Part shown: positions 48,402-60,575 of the stretch, piece by piece
Layout: every line of letters starts with the position of its first letter
How positions within the stretch are numbered: the stretch's first letter is position 1
Assembly (NCBI GenBank): GCA_023105745.1
Contig: JALGQZ010000014.1
Coordinates: 8,179,888 to 8,243,887, forward strand
DNA length: 64,000 nucleotides
Direction: 5' to 3'
Origin: Austropuccinia psidii
Taxonomy: Eukaryota; Basidiomycota; Pucciniomycetes; Pucciniales; Sphaerophragmiaceae
Notes under the pieces: generated by a model
Databases searched by the model: none
Told to the model about the DNA's origin: nothing
The model's input: only the letters and a program-made list of their open reading frames with translations
Program-made: the position numbers and the translations under genes

Positions 48402-51400
48402 ACTACTCTATAAAGATATTGAATTGATCAAGAAGGTGTTGAAATAGCCTAGACTTATGTTGGTCTGAAAAATGGATCTCGCAAATTATATTGGACTGAT
48501 CTCCAAAATACTGTAGATTACAGTTGAAATTTATTTAAATATCTATTAATCTCTCATGTACCATGAAGCTAAAATTCGAAATATTTCTCAAATAATTCAA
48601 AGAGCAACATAATATCTGAAATACTTCAAATTGATTTAATTGAGATTTTGAAGATATTAAACCAGCTCTGACTGAAAGTCTTACCTCATACAATCATCTT
48701 AAAAAATTAAAAATGAAAAATTTATTGAATAGTGCTTCTTTGTGTTTTAAAACTGTAATAGAATCAGATTCAAGCTTTTTTCTTTTTTCTTTAATTATCT
48801 CCCTGATTCTATTCACATTTCAAATGAAAAATAAACAGGCCTCAGCAAAAAATACATGTTTCAAAGAAATTCTTCCAAATATCTATATTGATATGAGTTG
48901 TTTTAATTTGGAATTAAGTAATATATATTATTTATAATAATCTTTAGGCATTTTCAGATTTAATAGACCTTTCTATATCAGCATGTTTTAATTTCCTTAA
49001 AAATATAAAAAGCATAGCTCACTATGAACGGAAGGATTCAAATATATTTAACTATATTCTGTGAAATTAATCTTGGACATAATCATTTGGTAAGCTTATG
49101 ATTTTATTAAAAATACTTTTGAAGAAAATTACAGCTATTAAAAAGTAGTGTAGCCCTTATACCTATCATAATATTGAAACTAATTATGGATTGGAAAGAA
49201 CTACATATATTTGTATTTTGAAGCTATTAATTAATTGAAAATTTGAAATTCACCTCTCAGGTCTTCATAATATTTGGTTTAATAACGGATATTTTCACCA
49301 ATATCTCTTCAAAATAGTCAGTATTAACCTTGAACTTTTTTTGGTATTCTATTCTTATAAAAATGATACTTTATACTGATATTTATACCAATCTTGTCAT
49401 ACATCTCCAAAGAAAATGAAATGAAGCTTTTTGAAGAGATGTAGAGCCAATAGATTCATTTCATTTTTCATTTTTGAAAGCTAATATATCTGATTTGAGC
49501 TTAAGCTTTACATATGGATATATATTATTTCTCATATTCTTACTAAGTTATGTAGATGAGATTGAGGTACTTCTGGCTCTATAATTCCTATGAGATTTTT
49601 AAATTGGTAATAAGAGTAAATCTTGGTTTGAGTTCCTATTGAGATCACAGAATTGAGGTGAAAGAATTTGAAAATTGTCAAGAAAGACTTTTCAAATTAT
49701 TTTGAAATATCTATATAGTGTAATATGAAGTCCATATTGATAAATATTACCACTTAAAGGAGATTTCTTGAGTAAATTAAGGGGAAAGAATTATCATCAA
49801 GTTATGCCTTGGGATTATGTAATTAAATTTAAAAGAAAGATTCAAGTCATTATCTTTCTACTTTTAGTACAAAATTAAATTTTTGAAGAATTAGCTTAGT
49901 AGATATAAGGTTTATTAACTTTTTATTCTTGAAGAAAGTCCATAAATTAACTGAAAGATAGTTGATGAAATAGATAAATTATAAATGGGGAATACTGACA
50001 GTCAGGAAGTCTTGATTAAGTTGATCCCAAATTAAGTATTTGAAATTATATAAAATAATTGTAATAAATAGTTTCTTAAATAATTTCATAATTACTTCTT
50101 CCATTTTCTACACATGGAATGCTATAATTGGATAATAGAATTGCATTTTTCACTTATTTCTGGTGAAGATTTACTTTTATGGCATGTGATTTGGGTTAGG
50201 TAATATTTCTTTGTATGTAGAGGAGATATATGAATTTTTTCAATGCACCTTGGCAGGATTATTTGGGGTTTTGAGCTGCACAGAATCACTTAAAGACAGC
50301 TTTCTTTAAGAGAAAAAAAGATGAGTTGAAGGAGATGAAGATTTTTTTTTTCAAACAGTAAGATAACTCTAATTAACAAAAAAAGATATTTTTTCAGCTT
50401 CAACACAAGATAACATTTGAAAAAGAAGGACTTAATATTATCAGATTATTCATTCTCATAGGGCTAAAGAAGTTCATATATTTGAAAATGGAATTAATAC
50501 TTTTAATTGTACCTCTTCCATGAATGCGTCACTGTCTTATGCTTGTCTTTTACTAAATATATCCTGAATAGTTTATGGTATATCTTTCTTACTTCAGCTA
50601 TATTAATGGGATCGATTTGTATCAGAATAAGATCGGATTAAGAAAAATTGGAGTTTTGATTTATTCATTTTCACTTAAACCTCCCATGGTAAGGCTGTGC
50701 ATCAAGATTATGGGGAGCACTCATAAGTTGAAGGAAATGTTATCTTTCCTTTTCAGGATTTATGGAATAAATTATAGAAGGAAAATTAAATTTTCATCAA
50801 TTTTAGTCCTGTATTATATTATTACTATTTGAGACACAATATATATAAGAGCATATTTATATTTGGTTGGGGGTCCTTCTTGACCTAAATCTGAGCAATG
50901 TGCACTCTTATCTTCAAAAATCATTCTGAAGGGTATTTCAGAAAAAACATGAATTTTACTGGAAAAGGATCATATTAAGCCTTGTTGAATTTTTATCTCA
51001 AAAAGCGAAATTCTTTGAAATAGGATACTTTCAGTTTTTGAAGAATTTCCATCTTAAAGTGAGTGGGCCATGAAGCTGAAGCCTAAGTACAACATGGGCT
51101 ATATCTTAGCTTTAAGTCGCTGAAAGCTTATTTCAATAATGAGAGTAATTTATTTACAATACCAGACAAAGTATCATAAGCTTGAAATCTCATTTTTCAA
51201 TTGAGCTCCCTAAATTATAGTGTATTGTTATCATAAACAGTGATTTCAAAAAAGGAAATTCTTCGCCTTCTTATTAGAAGCCTCTCTAGAGAAATAATTA
51301 AAAGTCACAGTTACTTAGCAAAAAAAATGTTGAATCAACTCCTCAGATTTTCAAACAGCACTTCCATACCCTAGAGCCTAGCTTATAGATCTTTTTAGGA

Positions 51401-52810
51401 GAACCCCTGAGCTAATTAATCAAAAGAATACACCATACCCTTTTATTCTATCAATAATAACTTTATATTTCCTAAATTTTGATCAATAAACAGTGAAGGA
51501 TTTAAAAATACTTAGGCTTTTGGTTTGTATAGAATTCAAGATCAAAATAAGAATAGAATTTCTAAGATAGGTATATCTGACTAATAGCTTTGAAGTTAAT
51601 TTATTAAGCTATTATGGTTATTAAAGAACCATATGATTCTACCATATGACCTAATAAAGAATTTTCAAAAAATCAACAGTTTTTTCTTGAGATTAGGATT
51701 TCATATTTCCACCTTCAGATTTCTTTTGAAGATTGAAAGATAAATTATAAGCACAACAAATGATATAAGAATTAAAAAAAATAAATCAATTAACAATTAC
51801 CAAAATTATTAATTCCAAAAAGCTTAATGTGAGGGAAAAAATACAAGTATATTTTTGAAATTCTTTTATTAAAATGCATCAGTAAAAGTACTTTAAAAAG
51901 GTCATAATTGAGCTATTCTTATATAATAGCTTGAAAGGGACGAGTAAGGAATAATTTTAATAAAAAGCAATTGGGGAAAATATATTTGGGAAATCAAATA
52001 AATTTCATTGTTTTGTTATTTTACTTCTGACTAACATTCTGAAAAGTAAGAGATAATCTTCAGCAAGATGTTTTTTATTTATATCTGAATTTTTGGACAA
52101 TAGAAAGTGAAAGATTAAATAAATATTTGTTTATTATTCTAGGGAATAGAACTTGAAGGTACAATTGAAGAGTAAATAGTTCTCTCAATAGGAATTCTTT
52201 GAAAGAATCAGTAAACCTCAGATTTGACCATCATTGGAATATTTATAAGAAATAATATATATATGTTTAAGACCTTTCAGGAAATCAATGACAAAATTTC
52301 TCAAAAAGCTATGGAGAATTGTTAATTTTTTGTATTTGAGTTATATATGAAACGTAGTTCATAGATACTATTGAGAAGGAAAATGTGAATTAAATTGGGA
52401 CTAAAACTTAAATATATTGGCACTTTAGAATCAAAATTTTCATTCCATATTCAACCCTCTCCTGAAAATTAAACTTGGATTTTGTGTTTTAATACCTTTG
52501 AATTGTAGATAGAAAGGAGAGCATAAACTCCTGTGGATTTTTGAAAATGATAAAATTAAGTAGGTTTAGTTTGAGGTATATCATTAAAGATTTAGAATTA
52601 TGAGAGATAAATCAGGTTCTGAGCAATTATTTTGGGTAATTATAAAGATAATAAAATATATTAATCAATTAATGGATATGAATCGGATTCAAAAGCTTTG
52701 TTGTATAGGTATACTGTCAGATAATACTTAAAATAAGAATAAAGCTCCAAATATTATCAAGAAATATTATTAGAAAGCTTTATAGAAATTGCAAAATCCT
52801 ACATTGATTT
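48402..52810. other. 4.4 kb of gene-free AT-rich DNA
   Basis: ACT at 48402-48404 is the right target duplication. Beyond it I find no frame with recognisable content; the longest are 74 codons (48713-48937) and 85 codons (50575-50832). Composition is uniformly AT-rich, with many TTGAA, AATTT and ATATTG words. It may be very old transposon sequence, but I can show no terminal repeat or coding relic. Confidence 0.55.
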
Positions 52811-54210
52811 TATCAGGGTGAATCTATGTACTAGCATAAAAGGTAAATAAAAGCTGGAACTATGACTGTGACACAATAAGAATAGCTAAAAGGCTCTACC
52901 CTTATATGATAACAGTGCTGATCAATCTACTGAGAATCTTACTTTAAATAATTTAATTACAACCAACTGTAAAAATAACTAAACCAATCAACTAATTTAA
53001 TTATATCAATATTATCCTAAGAGTACTACTGGCATGAGACTGTTTTACTATGTAAGGATGTTAATTGATGATGATGTCCTTTTAAAGTGAGAGAAGGCCT
53101 GATTTTATCCCTTTTGACAGCTTTTAGGGGCTGGTAAGCTCTGAAAAGATCTGAAGAGTGAAAATTTCACTCTTGATGCTTGATTGTGGTTCTGTACCAT
53201 TGATTCTGATGTCAGCATAGTCAGACTTGTGGTTTTGGGACCACAAATGATCATTCTGGACCAATAGATAGTAAAACAAACTCTTCAAAGGACACTTCAG
53301 CACTGTTAAAAACCATAAAGAGTGTTTGGATGACTAATATTAGTCATTCTGGGTGGGTTTAAGCTTAAACAACCATTTAGTTCAAGAATTAAGCCAGTAG
53401 TGGTTGGTACACACCAGTATTGGTCAAAAACCTTCCAACCAAGATATCTCACTTGGTTTTTGAGATATCAATAAATCAGGATCATATAGCTGAAGAGATT
53501 CATGAGATCTGCAAAATGCAATGCTTCATGTTTAATCTTCTAAAAAATAGCAAAAGCTAAAAGGGTTCTGAGTTTTTTGATGTATTTTTGTGCATCATTA
53601 TGTGGCTTCAGAAACTTCCAGGCAAAATATCTTTATCAATTTAGTAGCTATAAGCATTCTAATGATACATGATTGTAAAGCTTGATGAGCTCTACAGTTT
53701 GGCATAAATTTCAGTACATCTGTATGAATATATGGAAAAGATACAGGGGGTTCTTTATATTGCTATTTGCACAAATGCTGTATTTTGAGTGATAGACCTT
53801 GGAAACGTGATCCCTATACAGATTTTGGAGTTACAAAGGTCTAGGGTATCTTCATCTCAAGCTTGCATTTATATCTTTAATTTTTTTATACAGTTTTGTA
53901 CAAGCCCTCTTGGACTTTTAAGGGGTTTCTTTGGTATAAAAAGGGCTATAATGGTATTTCTTGAAGTAAGAGTGCTACAGAAGAATAGATAAACCCACTG
54001 AATTAATCTCATTGAGAGATTCAAGGAAATTACCATTTGGCTGGGGCTCAAATTAAATATGCATAAGTTAGATGAGAGGTGAAAATAAGGGTTTTTACTG
54101 ATTTTGTCTTATCTCTTAATTTTTTTATCTTTGTTCTTTCTTATTATATTTGGATAAGATTATTATTTTTATGTTTCAAAGTCTTGCCTCTTTATACTGA
54201 TAACTGTTTT
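52811..54210 (-). repeat. Diverged A-family LTR
   Basis: The start TATCAGGGTGAATCTATG parallels TGTCAGGCTGAGTCTATG of the A LTR, and GAACTATGACTGTGACAC follows, as GAACTTTGACTGTGACAT does at 1164. Later landmarks in the same order are GACTGTTTTACTATGTA (53039), TTGTGGTT...CTGTACC (53194), and AGTTAGATGAGAGGTGAAAAT (54066; compare 2310). The right end is blurred. It is probably a solo LTR or an LTR whose element has decayed. Orientation as for A. Confidence 0.6.
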
Positions 54211-54610
54211 GGCTATGTTTGTACAATAATTTCTATACCATTACTCACCAGGGAAAATCTGGCGTCAATTGTTGGTGATTGACTTCACCTCGCACCACGG
54301 TCAGTATAAAATCTTGCTTCAGTCACGTTAGTGTCACTTTATAGCCACTGGACTTAGTGGGTCATGTCATGTGTATGTCAAGACAACGTCAATTGTCACA
54401 TGTGTCACATGAGAATGTCACTCAAAGCCCAAACCCATTTCAACACTATTCGCAATGTTTGGGTAATTACACCTCATGGTGCTACCCAGCAGTTTGGCAT
54501 GCTCATATTTGTGCATGAGAAGACTTCCGCCACACTACCTGGTCCTCTAAACCCTTTACCATGCCTTCTCTCATGCTTGAATTGTCTTCTGCATCTCCAC
54601 CTAATCCTCT
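54211..54610. other. Junction region with GTCAC-rich segment
   Basis: 54280-54430 is rich in short GTCAC/GTGAC and CATGTG words, unlike the AT-rich DNA on its left, and may mark the start of another element. A frame of 85 codons (54364-54621) has no recognisable content. Confidence 0.4.
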
Positions 54611-54985
54611 CCAACGCTTAGCATGCTTACATGCCCGCACCCCCCTCTAGAAGAGACTCCAAAAGTGCCCCCCATCTCCTCCTTCACCCCCACTTACCAT
54701 CCTTATGCTTGTGGAGTGCCCTCCCGACATGCCTCCAACACTGCTTACCATCCTTATGCTCACAGGGCCCTCCCAACATGCCTCCGATGCCCCCCCACAC
54801 TGGCCTAATCCTCAGGGCTGCTTATGATCCTTACGCTCCTGCAGCCCCCCATCTCCACCCTCACCACCCCTTACGCTTCTGCACCCCCGCTGTGCCCTCA
54901 AGATATGCCTGCAACGCCACCCTCAACCCCCCTTATTCCTAATCCTCTCTCTGCTGCTTACCATCCTTATGCTCAGGTACTAGAT
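54611..54985 (+). repeat. C-rich minisatellite, CTTACCATCCTTATGCT type
   Basis: A degenerate tandem repeat in which CTTACCATCCTTATGCT, or a close variant, recurs at about 54691, 54744, 54819 and 54957. Each is followed by a C-rich CCCTCCCGACATGCCTCC-like segment. It is open on the plus strand (61 and 103 codons, Pro/His/Tyr-rich). I regard the frames as a by-product of the repeat; similar repeats are widespread in this rust lineage. Strand bias is extreme: C far exceeds G. Confidence 0.75.
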
Positions 54986-55734
54986 CCATAGGGTACAGTG
55001 GCTTGTTGGCATACATGATGAATGCAATCAGGGAGATATGCCAAGTGGCCATCTCTGACAACAGGTTCTGAGGGGAAATTGGTAGGTATATTTACAATGT
55101 TGTGGTTAGGGTTTGAATCATGAGGCTCACAAATTTAAGCCTAATAAGTGGACTATTGAATACCCAAATTGTATTATCTGTCTTTGAAACAAAAGCATTT
55201 TATTTCATATCATCCAAGTGGAACACTTTGCTTGGTCCTTACTTCATGAGCGCTGAATAGTTCAAAGGTTGACTTTAGTAGGTTTCTCACTAGCCAAATG
55301 TATTCAATTTCTCACAGGGAAGTGATTTCATTTGAATGAGATAAAATAATTTGCAACAAATCACCTTCTTGGATTTCCCAACAAATCATCTTTTCCAATT
55401 CCATGAAAAATTCAATAGATGTTGATGGAAGGTTTCAAGGCTGTTGATGGCAGGTTTCTTTTGGTCAGCTTGTGGTTCTGAAATGTCCTTTTTCTAGAAC
55501 ATTCACTAACTATTGAACTGATTTAAATTGATATTTAACTTCTTTCAAACTTTCCAAAGTTCTCCAATATTGATATTACTTAACAAAGAATCAGTGATCT
55601 TGAACTTATTTTACTTCCACCACTTTGAGAACTGCTGCCTTTTTTCTTCAATTTTGATCTTTTTATTCTACAATTTTCAATCAGGCTATCAATCAACTCG
55701 TCAACATCTATTTAATTAATAAACTACCTCCTCT
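54986..55734. other. Region upstream of the 55735 gene
   Basis: About 750 bp without a convincing gene. It should contain the promoter of the next gene. An unusual near-direct repeat, GTTGATGG(A/C)AGGTTTC, occurs at about 55419 and 55443. A 63-codon frame at 55528-55719 has no recognisable content. Confidence 0.45.
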
Positions 55735-57919
55735 ATGCCCCAAACCCTGGGAAATTTAACTGAATTTGATGAACAAACAACTTCAGCCCCAGAGAGTGGA
55801 AGTGAAGTCTCTGATATGGTCAGTAGTCATGAGTTAGGAATTTAAGTAGAGAGCCTGGCACATGAAAGTAATCCAGATCCACCAGTTCTTCCAGAATGTA
55901 AGTATAGATTTATGTTGAATATTTTTCGTCTCTCCAAACCTGATACTTTTGTCATAGCGTTTATTTCAGCTCAGCCTCCAAGCTCTCAGAAACCAAACTT
56001 TAAAAGCTATGAAAAGGAAAAGACTGTTGAACCTTGTGCACTAACAGAAGATTCTGGGAAAGATGACGTGATTTTCAGTGGGGAGGTTGAAATTATATCC
56101 AAGGAGCAATTTGTCTCAAACATTGCTCAAACAATCCCAAGGCTTGAAAAATTTCAAAATTATAGTAAAATTCTTGATTATGTGTGTCAAAAGATTGCTG
56201 AAGCAATGTGCCTCCTCAAAATGGATTTGAACCGTAAGTCCATTACTAATTCAATACAAAAACATTAAAATTTCTGCTGAAAATATATGGGCAGGTGCGG
56301 AGGTGGGAGAATCTCTACCTGAAAGACCTTGAGTGGTAATTGGAATTACAGGCAGCAGATTAGGAAAAAGACCAAATATAAATGCCACCAAAAAACCAAC
56401 AAAAAGCGCCGTACCTTTGAAGCCACAAAAGATTCCCAGGATCAAGGTGATGACATGATCAATGTTGAAGTGGACTATATTGATAATGAACCTCTGAATA
56501 CTGAAAGCCCCCCCATACTCAATGAAACAATACATTATGAAACCCCTCCCCCCTCTCCTTGAAATATTCAAGATTTTCAAGAAAGGGAGACAATTAAACA
56601 TGATACAATGGGACAAGATATGACTGATATAATTTCTGACCCTGAGCACAAAGTGTCATCCTCCGCTAATTTCCAAGGAATATTTTTATCCTGCATTGAA
56701 GAGTTTGGATACATTTTGAATTATAATTCCAATATTACTTATAAATCATGGAAAAGGGGGCTTGATAATATCAATAGTATTTACAAAAATCGATGTGACA
56801 ATTTACCAACAAATGATGTTCATACATTTCTGCCTGTTGGTATTAAGGTGATCAGTGACCAAGAGCTTAAAATGTTGGCCTGGCTTGAGGAGCTTGAGAT
56901 TTCAGGTAAGTTTTATCTTTGTGCATGATGAATGATTATTGCCTGTTGACTTGTGATATAAATTGCAATATACAGGGTTAGATTTTTTTAAGCCAACAGA
57001 AACAGAAGCCTTTTTTAATAACAACATTTGGAATCTCAAATTGATGAAGGAATCAGCTAAGCCTCCAGATAATCTCCCAAAATCTGAACAATCCTTCTTC
57101 AAAATGGTTCAGAGCCTTCTTTACCCCTCCAATCCAATTAAATATTTTTTGGGAAAATGTTATGTTTGAATCCATTATTTTAGTATCATACAATGTGATT
57201 GCACCCAAACCATATGTTGCACTAACATCAAATTCAACCAATCCTCTTGGACTCAAACGGGGAGCAGTTGCATACCTTGCCCCCTGCTTGAGTAAATCAA
57301 AGCAATGTGCAACACAACCTAGCATTGAAGGTGGCGGGACTGACCATGAGATATTGACAAAGCTGCACAAGAACCTGGAGGATCTAATGGATACAGTTAT
57401 TCATTTGATGATTGTGTACAACATGGTATGTGCACATACAAGGGTCAAAGTCAATGGCATTAAAGGCAAACTCACAAGCTAGAAAACAATCAGGCCATAA
57501 AAGATCTTTTGAAGTGTCACAAGAATCTTGGAATCAATCAAATTTGCTATGGTATATTAGTGGATTTCTGTGCAGCAGGGGTTTGTGGTTTGATGGTATG
57601 CTCAGATGACTGGAGAACAAGCTCAGTGGAAGGGGCGTTATTACTCTTTGACATTTCCAAAAGACTTTCAGAGGGTAAAAATCTAGTAGAGCCGGTGTGG
57701 CTACGTACTAATAAGTATATATGTAACTTACTGAATAAGAGTTTCTTCTCATCACAGTCTTTTAACCCCACTGTACCTCTTAGATTTGAATTTGCACAAT
57801 GCTTGGTATTAGACTTTGGTGATGCCTGGGTGGAGAAGCAGGGTCTTGGTTCAAGTGATGAGGTCACATTGACTGTACCCAGGTCAGCTAAACCTACAAC
57901 CAGGATTGAACTATTTTAG
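55735..57919 (+). pseudogene. Unrecognised multi-exon gene of a rust mobile-element family
   Basis: From ATG 55735 (MPQTLGNLTEFDEQ) a first exon ends at GTAAGT about 55893; the next begins after TTTCAG at about 55971 (SQPPSSQKPNFKSYEK). A possible intron 56234-56294 has GTAAGT, a TACTAAT branch word and CAG. Another, about 56906-56976, joins LEELEISG to LDFFKPTETEAFF. The last long frame is 57509-57919. Damage: a TAA soon after the start (about 55843), frame changes near 56330-56460 and a stop at 56560. The protein is acidic with Ser/Pro stretches. I recognise it as an abundant repeat family of this lineage but know no function. It lies just upstream of the Tet-like gene on the same strand. 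Confidence 0.6.
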
Positions 57920-58516
57920 ATTAGCTTTGTACCAGACAGATTGTAATTTAATTTTGCAAAGTTATTTATGAATTTATTAATAGTGAATACCTATCCTACT
58001 ACTGCCCGGATGCTACAGTATGAATACCAATTATAACTGCCTTTGTACGGAGGCATGCCTCCGTAAACCATTAAAAATACTCTGACAAGACACAAACTGA
58101 GTCAGGCAGCTGTGCCCGCAATTAGAACATGCAGGGGCATCATGGGAATTGGGTTTTATTACTTCCCGCCAGCTCATAATAGGCCAAAAGGCACTGGTTC
58201 TTTCATAGAGGACTAGGATGATGAGGGATCCACAGCAGAGTGCATATTGCATTTGCGCATGCTTGCAATATTCCACACAGTTGGATTTTAACCTCATTGA
58301 ATGGGAATATGAATATATCAAATTGAATAATTCAGTATCCGCTGCATTTTTCAGGTTCAGTTAATTGAGATTGCCAATTTGCGCAAGTCAGATGTAATCT
58401 TTCATTTTTAGATGCAATTAAAAAATAATCATTGACCAAAATAAAATTTAGTTGAAATTAATATTTCACAAAACAGTCAGTAATCATTTGGTTTCATTTC
58501 ATTTTCTGCTGCAAGC
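57920..58516. other. Spacer with a perfect 20-bp palindrome
   Basis: Between the two plus-strand genes. At 58046-58065 lies a perfect palindrome with half-site TACGGAGGCA. It could be a protein-binding site or the hairpin of an element end; no partner copy occurs elsewhere that I could see. The 96-codon minus-strand frame 58321-58031 has scattered cysteines but nothing I recognise. Confidence 0.5.
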
Positions 58517-58943
58517 ATGCCATTCACAAAAAAATGCAAGGAGTGTAAAAGGGAGCTTGCGGGAAAGCGTTGGGCTGAAGAAGGAAAGTGTGAGTGGCTC
58601 ACTTATTCTCAGAATATATATATAGATATATATATGGGTCAGAATTCATGTGGCACCCTCATTGGGCTCCATGGAATAAGATTGGCTTTAGTTGGTTTAG
58701 ATCAAGCCAATTCCATGTGGGCTCCAACAGGGAAGTCAAAGATGTGTGCCAAATAAAGCTCATTGGGATTTGGGTACCATTCTGGACTCAAAAGACCTTA
58801 GGCTCAAATGGGAGAAAGCAGTATCTGATATCTTGTCTGCTGCAGCAAAAAGTGATCCCTCACCCACTCGGGAATAGTGGGACCTCCCAAAAGATAAATG
58901 AGGCCAAAACCAGACAAAAGAATAAGGCTTTTTCCTCCACTTG
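58517..58943 (+). pseudogene. Cys-rich leader segment upstream of the Tet-like gene
   Basis: A frame from ATG 58517 reads MPFTKKCKECKREL, with one C-x2-C pair, and passes a (TATA)n microsatellite at 58614-58635. Other frames in 58770-58943 continue similar-looking sequence (LKWEKAVSDILSAAAKS), broken by stops. It may be the 5' part of the Tet-like gene or a separate small gene. I cannot tell, and frameshifts prevent a single translation. Confidence 0.4.
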
Positions 58944-58962
58944 ACCAAAAGCACAAATATCA

Positions 58963-59918
58963 ATGCCAGTATCAGCAAATATGACCCCAAGTGAAATTCA
59001 GAGAGTGGTGGATGTCAATCAGATCAAACACATTCACTTTGGACATGTGGAAATTTTCTCTTCAACCGGATTACTCATTGCCCTTGTCAAATTCAGACCA
59101 TTTACAACAATGAGTGAAGTAGAGGTCAATCAATGGGATGAATTATCGCAATTCTTATTTTGTGAAAGAAAATTCACTGACCCAATTGAAACAAATGGGG
59201 AATTACTGGAGGGATTTATGTTTGCAATTGGGTGGCGCAAATTCAGCATGAAGAATGAGAAATTTGGTCTTTATGGAAGTCTTGGGAAAATTGAAAACAC
59301 AAAAGATGAATGGCAGACCCAAGGGGCAAATCTTAGCTTGGTTGGCTGCATGCTATCTCAATCTATACAATATGTTGGGGATAAATTATTTCAAACGATT
59401 CAAACTTGCTACAAGTCATTGGGGGCTCTGTCCTTTGATCAAGTTAACTATGAAGCCAATATCTCTGCAAATCAGGGTGCATTTGAGTTTGCTTCCGCAC
59501 TCAATTTCACCATGAACGGATTGAAAAATTCACCTCATCTTGATAAGGATGTATTGTTGTATGCTTTGGGATGGTGGTTTCAAGCTGATAAGCGGACCGG
59601 CCAAATTCAAAGAGATGCGTCAAAGCAGTGCACAGGGGGAAGATTTATTTTCCCAAATGCACATTTTTGGATTGAAAAAAAAATCTTTATGAATGTCATG
59701 GGCTCATTCAGGTAGTATGGTCCAGTAGTACATTATTTCACTATACTGATCCAGCACAGGACAATGAAATCACAACACTGGTGGGTATGTCCACACAATT
59801 CTCAAGGAGGTTAGCAAAAACAATGTGGCGGAAAAGCCACGGCTATTATGAGATTGGCAAGGGAGCGGGCTATCACATCAGGGATGGTAATACAATCTCA
59901 TCCCATTTAGAAGAATGA
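58963..59918 (+). pseudogene. Tet-like 2OG-Fe(II) dioxygenase (frameshifted)
   Basis: From ATG 58963 (MPVSANMTPSEIQ) the frame runs 250 codons to 59715. The segment FTMNGLKNSPHLDKD (residues 182-196) carries the H-x-D iron motif, His192 and Asp194, in the setting typical of fungal Tet-like oxygenases (NG-x2-N-x-PH-x-D-x-D). It is followed by ALGWWFQ and GGRFIFPNAHFWI. At the run of nine A (59675-59683) the frame shifts; the next frame (ECHGLIQVVWSSST...) carries the distal iron ligand, His at 59739-59741 in LFHYTDPAQ, and an Arg-rich helix (SRRLAKTMWRK) before TGA 59916-59918. The family oxidises with Fe(II) and 2-oxoglutarate, and in Tet/JBP members the substrate is a modified base in DNA; here the substrate is inference. 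The shift separates the iron ligands, so this copy is probably inactive unless the A-run is a sequencing error. Confidence 0.72.
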
Positions 59919-60084
59919 GGGAGTGTGGATGCGTCTGGGAGTTAGAGGGTCATTGGAGAATAGGGGTATGGTAATGCGCAGTACAGCATACACCTGGTTT
60001 TGATGGGTTGGAATTGGGGTTATATGGTGGATCACACGAAAAAGAGGTGAAATTGCTCATGTACAGTGGTCTGCCACCATATGC
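59919..60084. other. 3' flank of the Tet-like gene
   Basis: G-rich plus strand with short GGGTTATGG- and GGGTATGG-like words. No gene is seen. Confidence 0.4.
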
Positions 60085-60575
60085 TTGTCCAGGATCCCAA
60101 CGCCTTATAGGCAATTCCTTATGCCTGTCCAGGATCCTGACACATTACACGCAAAACCTTGCACTGTAAATCCTTATGCTGGGGAAGCCTTCCGACAATG
60201 CCAACAGTTCCTTACGCCTGTCCAGGCTCCCAACGCTTCACACACAAAATACTTACGCCTGTACAGGCTCCCGACAATTCAAATAATTGCCTACACCAGG
60301 GCAGCCTCACAACAGCTCCAACACTTCCTTATGTGGGTGCAGGCACCCAACACTTCACACGCAAATCCTTACGCTTGTGCAGGTTCCCAACAATTCAAAA
60401 GATTTCTTACACCAGGCAGTCTTCCAACAATTCACATGCAAATCCTTACACCTGTACAGGTTCCCAAGGCTTCACACACACATTGTTACACTTGTACAGG
60501 TTCCCAACATTTCAGACCATTCCTTACGCCTGGGAAGCCTCCTGACAATTCTAAAAATTCCTTGCACGACTAAGA
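60085..60575 (+). repeat. Minisatellite, CTTACGCCTGTACAGG type
   Basis: About ten degenerate units of roughly 40-60 bp of the form CCTTACGCCTGTACAGG + TTCCCAACACTTCACACGCAA. They start near 60115, 60166, 60211, 60249, 60291, 60329, 60368, 60405, 60444 and 60485. It gives overlapping open frames (162, 128 and 100 codons) in all three plus-strand frames, which is expected when unit length and composition avoid stops. I treat it as a repeat, not a gene. Confidence 0.78.

Noticed and set aside
54364..54942. Pro/Cys/His-rich plus-strand frames as a secreted or metal-binding protein
   Set aside because: They coincide with a minisatellite and change frame between units; composition follows the repeat.
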